DNA from: Pseudomonadota bacterium
Lineage (GTDB): Bacteria > Pseudomonadota > Gammaproteobacteria > Burkholderiales > SCOH01
Assembly: GCA_030917985.1 (NCBI GenBank)
Contig: JAUPTR010000299.1
Span: forward strand, 1-6,623
Reading direction: 5' to 3'
Length of the DNA: 6,623 nt
The translations under genes were made by a program, and so were the position numbers. Below the pieces are notes generated by a model. It saw only the letters and a program-made list of their open reading frames with translations, was not told the origin of the DNA and searched no databases. Position 1 is the stretch's first letter, and each line of letters starts with the position of its first letter. Positions 6,230 to 6,623 of this stretch are shown here, one piece after another.

Positions 6230-6623
6230 CGCCAGTATCGTCTTCCGCCTGGCGCAATAGCTCCTGCGCCAGCAAATAGGCCCAGTGTTTCTGGCGGAAG
6301 TCGCCATCAGGCAGCCCTGGAATTTCACTGTCACGTAAGCGGTTTACGTGATAACCAACATTCTTGATACCGAAATTCAGGCGGCGACTGATGGTCTTGT
6401 AATCCATATCACACAGTTTCAGCAACAGCACTTCCAGCGTTTTTGGGTTCAACGCTTCCAGAACCGGGCGAGCCTTGAGATTCCACAAATATTGATCGAG
6501 CCGATCCGGGGCATCGTTAACGGCTTTACGCAATACCCGCATTACCAGTGACGCGTCGATTGGCTTGGGAATACAGATATAGGCGCCGTCAAGCTGCAGC
6601 TCCGACGCTTTTTTGACATCGAC
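6219..6623 (-). CDS. Response regulator, C-terminal part, with helix-turn-helix-like output (5' end beyond window)
   Basis: The frame is open to the window edge with no start codon needed inside, so only the last 134 residues are seen. The first 35 look like the end of a receiver domain: a hydrophobic strand GAYICIPKP carrying the conserved Lys-Pro (20-21 of the visible part), then an alpha-5 helix SLVMRVLRKAV. The phosphorylated Asp and acidic pocket are outside. The second part (about 58-97), LNPKTLEVLLLKLCDMDYKTISRRL then NFGIKNVGYHVNRLR, follows the layout of a LuxR/FixJ-type helix-turn-helix, but it is divergent and is followed by an unusual tail rich in charged and aromatic residues (98-134). 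It is probably a DNA-binding transcription factor phosphorylated by the downstream kinase. Its TAG lies inside the solute-binding protein gene (11-base overlap). The receiver call rests on one strand-helix segment; an unrelated regulator is possible. Confidence 0.7.
   Translation of the reverse strand, partial: VDVKKASELQLDGAYICIPKPIDASLVMRVLRKAVNDAPDRLDQYLWNLKARPVLEALNPKTLEVLLLKLCDMDYKTISRRLNFGIKNVGYHVNRLRDSEIPGLPDGDFRQKHWAYLLAQELLRQAEDDTGDEI

Noticed and set aside
6230..6334. 35-codon upstream extension of the solute-binding protein
   Set aside because: It overlaps the regulator coding sequence heavily, has no family similarity and would bury the signal peptide; the ATG at 6229 gives a typical exported protein.

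Overview
The window looks like chromosomal DNA of a moderately GC-rich Gram-negative proteobacterium. A betaproteobacterium is most likely, judged from the ThiC N-terminus, the divergent PCMT-rhodanese gene pair and the signalling proteins. This placement is inference, because no rRNA or other phylogenetic marker is present. I see no mobile element, tRNA, rRNA or CRISPR array.

Layout. (1) Positions 1-878 hold the 5' part of thiC on the minus strand (thiamine pyrimidine synthesis, cut by the window edge). A well-conserved TPP riboswitch precedes it, with a 7-bp hairpin that occludes the thiC Shine-Dalgarno. (2) Positions 929-1905 hold a divergently transcribed two-gene plus-strand unit: a divergent protein-L-isoaspartate O-methyltransferase-family protein and a single-domain rhodanese, overlapping by one base. 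(3) Positions 1888-6623 hold a minus-strand signalling operon. In transcription order it encodes the C-terminal part of a response regulator with a helix-turn-helix-like output (cut by the window edge), a periplasmic ABC_sub_bind-type solute-binding protein, a CHASE8/HAMP/HisKA-type sensor histidine kinase, and a 7TMR-DISM membrane diguanylate cyclase. The first three genes overlap end to start (11 and 4 bp). The cyclase follows the kinase directly, either overlapping it through a TTG start or after 131 bases from an ATG that begins a signal peptide. The cyclase 3' end overlaps the convergent rhodanese gene by 18 bp.

How the genes may work together. No ABC permease or ATPase is visible near the solute-binding protein, and its gene is locked between a regulator and a kinase. 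It is therefore best read as a ligand-sensing accessory of the two-component system rather than part of a transporter. The cyclase has an intact GGEEF site and an intact RxxD inhibitory site, so the operon could couple periplasmic ligand sensing both to transcription and to c-di-GMP. This architecture is the most interesting part of the window. The thiC and PCMT-rhodanese regions are ordinary housekeeping or accessory metabolism, apart from a changed PCMT active-site motif.
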